5,622 bases of DNA. It comes from an uncultured Oscillospiraceae bacterium. Its GTDB lineage: Bacteria > Bacillota > Clostridia > Oscillospirales > Ruminococcaceae. The notes below the pieces were generated by a model. It did not search any database. It had not been told where the DNA came from and saw only the letters and a list, made by a program, of their open reading frames with translations. Shown piece by piece: positions 1 to 5,618 of this stretch. The stretch lies in NCBI GenBank assembly GCA_934456315.1, contig CAKSHG010000152.1, positions 1 to 5,622 of the forward strand, written 5' to 3'. A program made the position numbers and the translations under genes. How positions within the stretch are numbered: the stretch's first letter is position 1; each line of letters starts with the position of its first letter.

Positions 1-843
1 AGCAAATTCACGCTGGGAGCGCTTGACCTGGATATCCCGGAGGGATTCTCAACGGCGCTCATAGGGGCAAACGGCGCGGGAAAGACCACGCTCATCGACA
101 TTCTCTGCGGAGTTGTCCACCGCACGGACGGTGAAGTGACCTACTTCGGAAACGCAAAGGACATTTCCGACCCGGCGCTTCGCGAAAGGATAGGCTACTG
201 CGCCAGCAATGCTTTTTTCCCGCTGGGATTCACGGCAAAGGATATCGCCGTTTCAATGGAGATAGCCTACAAGAGCTTTGACCGCGCGAAATTCGCCGAG
301 CTTTGCGAAAAATTCGAGGTGGACAGCGAGCACACGAAAAAGCCCCGTCCCATGCACAAGCAATCCGACGGAAACCGCATGCGCACCTGCCTCGCCGCAG
401 TTTTCGCCCGCGAAACCGAACTGCTGGTCCTGGACGAACCCGGAAGCTCGCTTGACCCGCTCATGCGCGACCGGCTCTGCGACCGAATGCGCGAATACCT
501 TGACCTCGGCGACGGCAGAAAATCCATAATCTTCTCCACCCACAACATCGCCGATATGGAGAACGCCGCAGACTACGCCATTTTCATGGACAAGGGGCAT
601 GTCATAGAACAGGGATTCATTGAGGAGCTAAAAGACAAATACATAGTGGTCAGCGGCGACGCTGAAGCCTGGGAGCAGGCAGCTCCCCTGCTGATGAGCG
701 GCAGCCACAACCGCACCACCTTCGATGGGCTGGCGCTCGCGGAGCACTCCGCAGAGCTTGCGGCGATGGGCGTGGAGAGCGCCGCTCCCACCCTGCAGCA
801 GCTTAGTGTTGGTCTGCTGAAATATGCGGAGGAGCACAGATGA
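1..843 (+). CDS. ABC transporter ATP-binding protein, YtrB/BcrA-like (5' end cut by window)
   Basis: This is the ATPase subunit of an ABC-2-type exporter; it should hydrolyse ATP on the cytoplasmic face to drive the two membrane proteins encoded next. The frame is open from base 1, so the gene starts upstream; by family comparison about 15-20 residues are missing. Counting from the first visible codon, the Walker A motif GANGAGKTT is at residues 22-30, a degenerate signature QSDGN at 121-125 (the Ser and second Gly of LSGGQ are kept), Walker B LLVLDE ends at D145-E146, the D-loop SLD is at 150-152, and the H-loop histidine of STHN is at 181. The Q-loop position (IGYCAS) carries Ser instead of Gln. 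About 60 residues follow the last strand (DKYIVVSGD onward), as in YtrB/BcrA-type ATPases. The GTG at 136 is internal, since Walker A lies before it. Family is confident; substrate is unknown. Confidence 0.93.
   Translation, partial: SKFTLGALDLDIPEGFSTALIGANGAGKTTLIDILCGVVHRTDGEVTYFGNAKDISDPALRERIGYCASNAFFPLGFTAKDIAVSMEIAYKSFDRAKFAELCEKFEVDSEHTKKPRPMHKQSDGNRMRTCLAAVFARETELLVLDEPGSSLDPLMRDRLCDRMREYLDLGDGRKSIIFSTHNIADMENAADYAIFMDKGHVIEQGFIEELKDKYIVVSGDAEAWEQAAPLLMSGSHNRTTFDGLALAEHSAELAAMGVESAAPTLQQLSVGLLKYAEEHR
828..834 (+). promoter_or_regulatory. Ribosome binding site of first permease, inside the ATPase gene
   Basis: GGAGGAG lies within the last codons of the ATPase gene, 5 bases before the ATG at 840. 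Together with the ATGA stop/start overlap it fixes the permease start and suggests translational coupling, keeping the subunits in proportion. Confidence 0.75.
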
Positions 844-1526
844 AAAAGTACATTCAGTCATTCCGGATCTTTTTCGGAAGCTGCCAGATACGCTCCATGC
901 TGATATTCGCCGCAATTATCGCAGGGACCGCTATACTGTGCGGTATTCTGTCGGCGCTGCCGGTCAACGACTTTCTGGACGGATTCATGCAGGGAGTATC
1001 TTCCATGATGAGCGCCATGAGCGCGGTGTTCGGAATAATCTTCCTCAACGCTTTGTATCAGTACATTTCGCCGGTAACGCCGGGATATAAGTACTACAGA
1101 TCCCTGCCGGACGGCGCAGCGCACTTCCGCCGCGCCATCGCAGCCGGAAATATTCTCGGGATACTGTCCGGGCTGGTTCTGATAACGCTTGTCAGCGCGT
1201 TTAACTTGCTAATCAGAGTTGACAACGGATCATCGCTCTTTGGGATAGTGCTGCTGTTCCTCGCGGCAGGAGTCTGCAACCTCACCGGATACGTCAGGAA
1301 CAATACAGCGCGCATCATAGCCATGATGGGCGTGCTGTGCCTGTTCGGATTCTCGGCGGGGTTCCTGGACGGTTCTGGCGAAGCGGACGGATTCACCGCG
1401 CTGGAATTTTTATCGCAGAATATCGTCACGGTCATCGCTGCCGGCGCTATTGCAGTTACGGTATTTCTGGCTGGCTTTATATACGCGCTCCGCGCTGCGG
1501 AAAAGAAATGGGGTGAGGTACGATGA
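840..1526 (+). CDS. ABC transporter membrane protein, six predicted helices (first permease)
   Basis: This 228-residue protein is probably one half of the transmembrane channel powered by the preceding ATPase. Hydrophobic segments lie near residues 20-40, 52-75, 103-124, 131-150, 156-176 and 194-216, and the protein ends in a short charged cytoplasmic tail (RAAEKKWGEVR). Between helices 2 and 3 there is a polar loop with R87-S-L-P90, whose counterpart recurs in the next gene, so the two permeases appear to be distant paralogues. The loop is a plausible contact site for the ATPase, which is inference. The start ATG overlaps the ATPase stop codon (ATGA) and is preceded by GGAGGAG at 828-834, supporting translational coupling. 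No extracellular domain is seen. I recognise the general ABC-2 architecture but not a named family; the substrate could be a peptide, antibiotic or lipid. Confidence 0.85.
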   Translation: MKKYIQSFRIFFGSCQIRSMLIFAAIIAGTAILCGILSALPVNDFLDGFMQGVSSMMSAMSAVFGIIFLNALYQYISPVTPGYKYYRSLPDGAAHFRRAIAAGNILGILSGLVLITLVSAFNLLIRVDNGSSLFGIVLLFLAAGVCNLTGYVRNNTARIIAMMGVLCLFGFSAGFLDGSGEADGFTALEFLSQNIVTVIAAGAIAVTVFLAGFIYALRAAEKKWGEVR

Positions 1527-2197
1527 CAGCCCTAAAGCTTCTGTTCAGACGGTACTTCTCACACAGGTGGATACTTCTGGGCGTATCGGTGTTCTTTATT
1601 TTGATGATGGCTGTGGTAATGCTGTTTCATGAGGACGCCGGCGGCGACGCTGCCGATTATATCATGTGCAAGTTCAGCACGCTTGTTCCGATGATGATGG
1701 CGGTTTTGCTGCCGACGATATTCATGGTTCAGGACACCGTCGGAAACCGTTTCATGCGTTCAGTTCCCTGTGCGAAAAGCCTTTACATGCACGGGATACC
1801 GCTGTTTTCCACGCTTGTCCCGCTGGGGTGGAGCGTTCTGGCTGACACAGTTTACGCGGCGTTTATCCTCATCACCGGGAGAGATATAAGCAATATTTCC
1901 GATATACTGCTGCTGACAGGGATTTTCGGCGGGATATTCACGCTGGTAAGCTGTATAGTAATGTGCCTCAGATTCGGCGCTTTGTTCTTCGTGTTCTTTT
2001 ACTCGCCGTTCATTCTGGCAGTCACTGCATTCGATTCATTAATTAGCGAAAACGGTTTCGGACTGCCGCTGTGGGAGTCCGCGCTGATATGCTGCGGAAG
2101 CTTCCTCGCCGCATTTGTCGCCGGGACCGCCTTCTCATGCATTGCCTACAAAAAAGGAAACTTCAAGGAAACAGTTCAGATGCAGACAAGCGTCTGA
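1523..2197 (+). CDS. ABC transporter membrane protein, six predicted helices (second permease)
   Basis: This 224-residue protein is the likely partner permease, forming a heterodimeric channel with the preceding gene product. Hydrophobic segments are near residues 15-34, 53-70, 93-117, 127-149, 151-170 and 185-207, followed by a cytoplasmic tail beginning YKKGNFKE. The loop between helices 2 and 3 contains R79-S-V-P82 in a context (GNRFMRSVPCAKSLYMHGI) that parallels KYYRSLPDGAAHFRRAI of the first permease. The start codon overlaps the previous stop (ATGA), with a GGGTGAGG ribosome binding site at 1511-1518. It is the last gene of the operon: the next 298 bases are non-coding and contain a strong terminator. 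Function beyond ABC-2-type export is not visible in the sequence. Confidence 0.83.
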   Translation: MTALKLLFRRYFSHRWILLGVSVFFILMMAVVMLFHEDAGGDAADYIMCKFSTLVPMMMAVLLPTIFMVQDTVGNRFMRSVPCAKSLYMHGIPLFSTLVPLGWSVLADTVYAAFILITGRDISNISDILLLTGIFGGIFTLVSCIVMCLRFGALFFVFFYSPFILAVTAFDSLISENGFGLPLWESALICCGSFLAAFVAGTAFSCIAYKKGNFKETVQMQTSV

Positions 2198-2270
2198 TGT
2201 TGGAGTTTCATGCAGGTCAACTTTTCACGCAATTTTCACATACATCACATAATATATTCACTCTCTCCGA

Positions 2271-2395
2271 CTATACTAATTACACGGTAACGGAATAGTT
2301 CCGTTCCATGAATCAGACACCGTTCATTTTCATATAATTACCAACCAAACCAGCACTAAACCCCCGTGAGAGATCACGGGGGTTTAGTGTTTCTA
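2271..2395 (+). ncRNA. Possible small structured RNA ending at the terminator
   Basis: This is a tentative call. TATACT at 2272-2277 could act as a -10 box, giving a start near 2284 and a transcript of about 110 bases ending after the strong hairpin. The predicted RNA would begin with a 7-bp perfect hairpin, AACGGAA-TAG-TTCCGTT (2289-2305). It is directly abutted by an outer 5-bp helix, ACGGT at 2284-2288 with ACCGT at 2319-2323. A single-stranded A/C-rich linker and the terminator stem follow. Against it: I see no -35 box at the right distance and no TGn extension. The same sequence could simply be the 3' end of the ABC mRNA. I do not recognise any known RNA family. Confidence 0.22.
2354..2389. 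terminator. Strong intrinsic terminator, 16-bp stem with GAGA loop
   Basis: A perfect inverted repeat has arms CACTAAACCCCCGTGA (2354-2369) and TCACGGGGGTTTAGTG (2374-2389) around the loop GAGA, a GNRA-type tetraloop. On the + strand it is followed by TTTCTATT, a modest U tract. The outer part of the stem (CACTAAA/TTTAGTG) also gives U residues at the 3' end of the helix. It most likely ends transcription of the ABC operon and insulates the next promoter. On the - strand the following bases are less T-rich, so bidirectional action is possible but weaker. Confidence 0.88.
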
Positions 2396-2429
2396 TTGCA
2401 AAATTGTAAGATACTATATTAAAAAAGAC

Positions 2430-2458
2430 TGGAAATTTATATTCATATGTGGTATAAT
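2430..2458 (+). promoter_or_regulatory. Extended -10 promoter of the GGDEF-EAL gene
   Basis: A perfect TATAAT at 2453-2458 is preceded directly by TGG, an extended -10 element. The -35 candidate TGGAAA at 2430-2435 matches TTGACA at 4 of 6 positions with a 17-base spacer. The surrounding sequence is AT-rich. Transcription would start near 2465, giving a leader of about 30 bases. This is consistent with housekeeping sigma factor (SigA) recognition. Confidence 0.78.
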
Positions 2459-2481
2459 TATCAATAGTCAAATTATGGTTT

Positions 2482-2487
2482 AGGAGA
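2482..2487 (+). promoter_or_regulatory. Ribosome binding site of the GGDEF-EAL gene
   Basis: AGGAGA lies 8 bases before the ATG at 2496, close to ideal spacing. A nearer ATG at 2488 is directly against this site and out of frame, so 2496 is the start. Confidence 0.8.
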
Positions 2488-2495
2488 ATGATTAT

Positions 2496-4460
2496 ATGAA
2501 CGGAGAATTAATAGGTTTCTTTAATGTAAGCTACAAATGCCAGGCTCTGGCTCTGTGCGTGGTAATAATGCTGATCGTGGATTTCCTGCGCAGCAAGAAG
2601 CTGCCGCTTAGGTCGACGTTCGTGTTCGGGTGTTTCCTGTTTGTGGGGGCGTTCAATCTTATCGCGGATATCGCATCGTACTACACGCTGCTGAATTACA
2701 GAGTGCTGCCGCTCTGGCTGAACAGGATAACGCACATTGCGTTCATAGGAAGCATTGAAATGCTGACGGTGTGCCTGTTCCTGTATGTATTCTACCTCTA
2801 CGGAGCGCAGACGCGTTTTTCCAAACGGCAGGTAGCGCTCGCGGCTATTCCGTTTTTTGTCGCGGCGATAGGCTCCGCGATAACCTCCATTGAGTACATC
2901 GTGGACGAAAACGGCGCCTACTCGTCTGGTCCGGCGGTATTACTGCTTTACGCATCTATATTCATATATGTACTGCTCACCTTCGTGCTGCTGTTCAAGA
3001 AGAACAAAAAGCACTTCCACAGCGATGTCGCCGAGGATATCCGCAAGGCTCGGTTCACCGTTACCGTCGGTCTTGGAATATGGATAGTAGTTGCAATGTT
3101 ACAGTTCATCTCGAAGTACTGGCTGATATCCTCCATCGGAAACTGCCTCATGCTGCTGTACATCTACCTTAACTTTGAGAACCCAAAGCGTTTTGCCGAC
3201 GAGGAAACGGACACGCTCAACCGCCAGGCGTACCACATAATGGTTCCGGAAATGCTGGCGCGGAAAAAGACTTTCTGGCTTGTTAACTTCACCATCGACG
3301 ACAACGAGCAGATAGCGAAAAGCATGGGCTACGACCAGATGAAGGTGATACTCCGCAAGGCGGCTGACATGCTCAAGAATGTCGTTCCGAAATCACGGTT
3401 CTTCCACTCCCGCTCCAACACCCTGTCGGTATTCATCACCGACCGCGAGCAGCTCGACGCGCTTCTGAAGCGCGCCGGAAGCGCCAACTTCGAGGTCGCA
3501 TACGGCAGCGGCACGTTCCGCCCGCAGTATCACATATCCGTGCTGGAATGCCCGAAATACGGCGCTACCCCCGACGAGATATACGACACGGTCGACTTCC
3601 TCTACACCCAGCACCACCATCACGAAAACGGCAAGGTATTCTGGATAAACGAGGACACGCTGAAAGACAAGGACTACCGCAAGCAGGTGCTCGCAGTGCT
3701 GACAAAGGCGGTCCAGAACAAGGCGTTCAACGTGGTCTACCAGCCGATATGGTCCGCGCCGGACGGCAGGTTCTCCTCCGCTGAGGCGCTCGTGAGATTA
3801 CAGGACTGCGGCGACCTGGGATTCATTTCCCCGGAGGTGTTCATTCCCCTCGCGGAGGAGCAGGGAATGATAGACGAGATAGGAAACATCGTATTTGAGA
3901 AGGTGTGCAGCTTCGCCGCAGAAAACCGCCTGTGGGAAAAGGGCGTGAGCTACATAGAGGTCAACCTCTCCGGCATGCAGAGCGTGGACCCGTCGCTCCC
4001 GGCGCAGCTTTCCTCCGTTATGCAGAAGTACGGTATAGAGCCTAAGTTCATCAACCTTGAAATAACCGAAACCGCCTCAATCGACGGCGGCGAGCTGCTT
4101 GACGCAAACATGAAGCGCCTGCGCAGCCTTGGCTGTCATTTCTCGATGGACGACTTCGGGACAGGCTACTCCAACCTTTCCCAGATGGCAAAGGTGCACT
4201 TTGAGCTTGTGAAGCTCGACAAGAGCCTTATCTGGCCGGCATTCGGCGAAAATCCCGAGGAGCCTATGGTCATACTCAACAGCTGCATCGCGATGATACT
4301 TCAGCTCGGCGCCCATATCGTAGCCGAGGGCGTCGAAACAAGGGAGCAGGCGGATTTCCTGATACAGCGCGGCGTCGCCCATCTCCAGGGATACTACTAC
4401 AGCCGACCCATTCCCGGCGAGGAATATCTTGAAAAAATTGGCGCCGCCGTTGTTAAGTAA
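2496..4460 (+). CDS. Seven-helix membrane protein with degenerate GGDEF and intact EAL domain; probable c-di-GMP phosphodiesterase
   Basis: This 654-residue inner-membrane protein probably senses a signal through its membrane domain and hydrolyses cyclic-di-GMP to pGpG in the cytoplasm. About seven hydrophobic segments lie within residues 16-225 (near 16-30, 42-63, 79-101, 112-131, 145-167, 187-204, 208-225). A GGDEF-like fold follows at about 235-390: it opens with ETDTLNRQAY, echoing the D-x-LT-x-x-x-NR entry motif, but the GGDEF position reads RSNTL (306-310) and no RxxD inhibitory site is seen, so cyclase activity is not expected. The EAL domain (about 405-645) keeps Q416, the E430-A-L motif with R434, N490, E522-I-T-E525, D552-D553 in DDFGTGYSN, K573, E611 in EGVET and Q631. 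These are the metal, substrate and catalytic positions of active EAL enzymes. The gene has its own promoter and ends in tandem TAA codons. Signal and targets are unknown. Confidence 0.92.
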   Translation: MNGELIGFFNVSYKCQALALCVVIMLIVDFLRSKKLPLRSTFVFGCFLFVGAFNLIADIASYYTLLNYRVLPLWLNRITHIAFIGSIEMLTVCLFLYVFYLYGAQTRFSKRQVALAAIPFFVAAIGSAITSIEYIVDENGAYSSGPAVLLLYASIFIYVLLTFVLLFKKNKKHFHSDVAEDIRKARFTVTVGLGIWIVVAMLQFISKYWLISSIGNCLMLLYIYLNFENPKRFADEETDTLNRQAYHIMVPEMLARKKTFWLVNFTIDDNEQIAKSMGYDQMKVILRKAADMLKNVVPKSRFFHSRSNTLSVFITDREQLDALLKRAGSANFEVAYGSGTFRPQYHISVLECPKYGATPDEIYDTVDFLYTQHHHHENGKVFWINEDTLKDKDYRKQVLAVLTKAVQNKAFNVVYQPIWSAPDGRFSSAEALVRLQDCGDLGFISPEVFIPLAEEQGMIDEIGNIVFEKVCSFAAENRLWEKGVSYIEVNLSGMQSVDPSLPAQLSSVMQKYGIEPKFINLEITETASIDGGELLDANMKRLRSLGCHFSMDDFGTGYSNLSQMAKVHFELVKLDKSLIWPAFGENPEEPMVILNSCIAMILQLGAHIVAEGVETREQADFLIQRGVAHLQGYYYSRPIPGEEYLEKIGAAVVK

Positions 4461-4481
4461 TAAAATCCGATTTTTTAAGTA

Positions 4482-4495
4482 AACATGCACATGTT
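4482..4495. promoter_or_regulatory. Dyad upstream of the GH130 promoter, possible regulator site
   Basis: AACATG-CA-CATGTT is a perfect 6+2+6 inverted repeat about 30 bases upstream of the -35 box. Its size and place suit a dimeric DNA-binding protein, but I do not recognise it as the site of any named regulator, and short dyads arise by chance in AT-rich DNA. Confidence 0.3.
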
Positions 4496-4524
4496 AATTG
4501 CAAAAGATTTAGTCAAAAACACTA

Positions 4525-4553
4525 TTGAATTATCCGTGGATATTTGCTATACT
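4525..4553 (+). promoter_or_regulatory. Extended -10 promoter of the GH130 gene
   Basis: TTGAAT at 4525-4530 (4 of 6 matches to TTGACA) and TATACT at 4548-4553 are separated by 17 bases, and TGC directly precedes the -10 as an extended element. The predicted start is near 4560, leaving a leader of about 50 bases. It indicates that the phosphorylase gene is transcribed on its own rather than only by read-through. Confidence 0.75.
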
Positions 4554-4567
4554 AGTAATCAATGAGG

Positions 4568-4580
4568 GCGGAAATTCCGC
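4568..4580. promoter_or_regulatory. Palindrome in the GH130 leader, possible operator or RNA hairpin
   Basis: GCGGAA-A-TTCCGC is a perfect 6+1+6 palindrome beginning about 8 bases after the predicted transcription start and directly followed by another palindrome, ACCGGT (4581-4586). The place fits an operator that blocks initiation or early elongation. As RNA it would need to open inner pairs to form a loop, so a DNA role seems likelier. No regulator gene is in the window. Confidence 0.4.
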
Positions 4581-4597
4581 ACCGGTAATTAAATCAA

Positions 4598-4603
4598 GAG
4601 AGG
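4598..4603 (+). promoter_or_regulatory. Ribosome binding site of the GH130 gene
   Basis: GAGAGG, part of AGAGAGGT, ends 7 bases before the ATG at 4611 and supports that start. Confidence 0.75.
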
Positions 4604-4610
4604 TACACAC

Positions 4611-5618
4611 ATGAGCTTAGAAATCATTGGTCAGAGCATTCCTAACATGCCCTGGCAGGACAGACCCGAGGGCTGCAAGGACGTTATCTGGCGCTACAAC
4701 GCTAACCCGATCATTCCCCGCGACCTGCTCCCCACCAGCAACTCCATCTTCAACTCCGCAGTAGTTCCCTTCGAGAGCGACAAGGGTCACTTCGCAGGCG
4801 TATTCCGTGTTGACGACAAGGAAAGAAACATGGCTATCCACGCTGGTTTCTCCGAGGACGGCATTCACTGGAACATCAACCCTGAGAAGGTAGAGTGGAT
4901 CAACGATGATCCCGAAACCGCTGCTGCAAATCCCTGGCAGTACGGCTACGATCCCCGCTGCGTATGGATCGAGGACAGATTCTGGATCACCTGGTGCAAC
5001 GCATACGGCTGGAAGCCCACTATCGGCGTGGGCTGGACCAAGGACTTCAAGGAATTCCACCAGATGGAGAACGCATACCTGCCCTTCAACAGAAACGGCG
5101 TTCTGTTCCCGAGAAAGATCAACGGCGAGTATGTAATGTTCTCCCGTCCTTCTGACTCCGGTCACACTCCTTTCGGCGATATGTACCTGTCCCACTCCAA
5201 GGATATGACTTACTGGGGCAAGCACAGACACGTTATGGCTCCTGACCGTGGCTGGGAGTCCAAGAAGATCGGCGCAGGTCCTATCCCGATCGAAACAAGC
5301 GAAGGCTGGCTGGTATTCTACCACGGCGTTCTCGAGAGCTGCAACGGCTTCGTTTACAGCTTCGGCGCTTGCATTCTCGACAAGGATCAGCCCTGGAAGG
5401 TCAAGTACCGCTGCCGTGAGTACCTCATCAACCCGCGCGAGATCTACGAAACCGTCGGCGACGTTCAGAACGTTACATTCCCCTGCGCAGCTCTCTGCGA
5501 CAAGGACACCGGACGTATCGCTATCTACTACGGCTGCGCTGATACCTGCGTAAGCATGGCATTCTGCTACGCTGAGGAAGTTGTTGAGTACATCAAGGCT
5601 CACTCCAACAAGTATTAA
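4611..5618 (+). CDS. GH130-family glycoside phosphorylase, probable beta-1,4-mannooligosaccharide phosphorylase
   Basis: This 335-residue enzyme most likely splits beta-1,4-mannooligosaccharides with inorganic phosphate, releasing alpha-mannose 1-phosphate. There is no signal peptide, so it should act in the cytoplasm on imported mannan fragments. GH130 five-bladed propeller hallmarks are visible: GYDPR with the likely general-acid aspartate D114, [12 protein letters not shown] at 161-172 (R161 and N162 are probable phosphate-site residues), FSRPSD at 177-182, [23 protein letters not shown] at 218-240, and IYYGCADT at 305-312. The length fits the shorter GH130_2 group (mannooligosaccharide phosphorylases such as R. 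albus RaMP2) better than the longer mannosylglucose phosphorylases; exact substrate is inference. It has 11 cysteines, consistent with a reduced cytoplasm. Codon choice (AAC, AAG, TTC, ATC, GAC; almost no ATA) is far more polarised than in upstream genes, suggesting abundant protein. It ends TAATAG, a tandem stop. Confidence 0.92.
   Translation: MSLEIIGQSIPNMPWQDRPEGCKDVIWRYNANPIIPRDLLPTSNSIFNSAVVPFESDKGHFAGVFRVDDKERNMAIHAGFSEDGIHWNINPEKVEWINDDPETAAANPWQYGYDPRCVWIEDRFWITWCNAYGWKPTIGVGWTKDFKEFHQMENAYLPFNRNGVLFPRKINGEYVMFSRPSDSGHTPFGDMYLSHSKDMTYWGKHRHVMAPDRGWESKKIGAGPIPIETSEGWLVFYHGVLESCNGFVYSFGACILDKDQPWKVKYRCREYLINPREIYETVGDVQNVTFPCAALCDKDTGRIAIYYGCADTCVSMAFCYAEEVVEYIKAHSNKY

Larger units (their letters stand above)
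2198..2495. other. Non-coding gap between ABC operon and signalling gene
   Basis: This 298-base stretch has no credible protein gene. It is AT-rich compared with the flanking genes. In order it holds a pyrimidine-rich stretch with TTTTCAC repeated 11 bases apart (2222-2228 and 2233-2239), a -10-like TATACT at 2272-2277, a small perfect hairpin at 2289-2305, a strong terminator hairpin at 2354-2389, and the promoter and ribosome binding site of the next gene. The distance of about 155 bases from the ABC stop codon to the terminator leaves room for a long 3' untranslated region or an independent small RNA. Confidence 0.8.
4461..4610. other. Non-coding gap upstream of the GH130 gene
   Basis: This 150-base gap carries a direct repeat TTAAGTAA (4453-4460 and 4475-4482), a 6+2+6 dyad, the phosphorylase promoter, a leader palindrome and the ribosome binding site. 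No convincing terminator follows the GGDEF-EAL gene: the only candidate is AAAAT-CCG-ATTTT (4462-4474) with a following T run, a weak all A-T stem. Some read-through into the next gene is therefore possible. Confidence 0.7.

Noticed and set aside
2071..2298. Short + strand open frame running from the second permease into the gap
   Set aside because: Most of it is an out-of-frame reading of the permease's last helix; no suitable ribosome binding site and no recognisable protein features.
2310..2338. TATAAT at 2333-2338 as a promoter
   Set aside because: There is no -35 match at 16-18 bases, no TGn extension, and it sits just before a strong terminator, so a productive promoter is unlikely.
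4462..4476. AAAAT-CCG-ATTTT plus T run as an intrinsic terminator of the GGDEF-EAL gene
   Set aside because: The stem is only 5 A-T pairs with a 3-base loop and would be too unstable to end transcription reliably.
4077..4490. Antisense open frame opposite the EAL domain
   Set aside because: It overlaps conserved catalytic EAL sequence on the + strand and has no recognisable domain; it is a shadow frame.
4617..5603. Long antisense open frame (328 codons) opposite the GH130 gene
   Set aside because: The sense frame carries clear GH130 motifs. The antisense frame stays open because the sense codons avoid the triplets that would read as stops on the other strand. Its translation is Val/Ala/Leu-rich and I recognise no motif, and no ribosome binding site or promoter was evident.
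1..5618. A single linked system joining export, c-di-GMP signalling and mannan phosphorolysis
   Set aside because: The blocks are separated by a strong terminator and two independent promoters, and no shared regulator or functional partner is visible. Adjacency alone does not support a common system.
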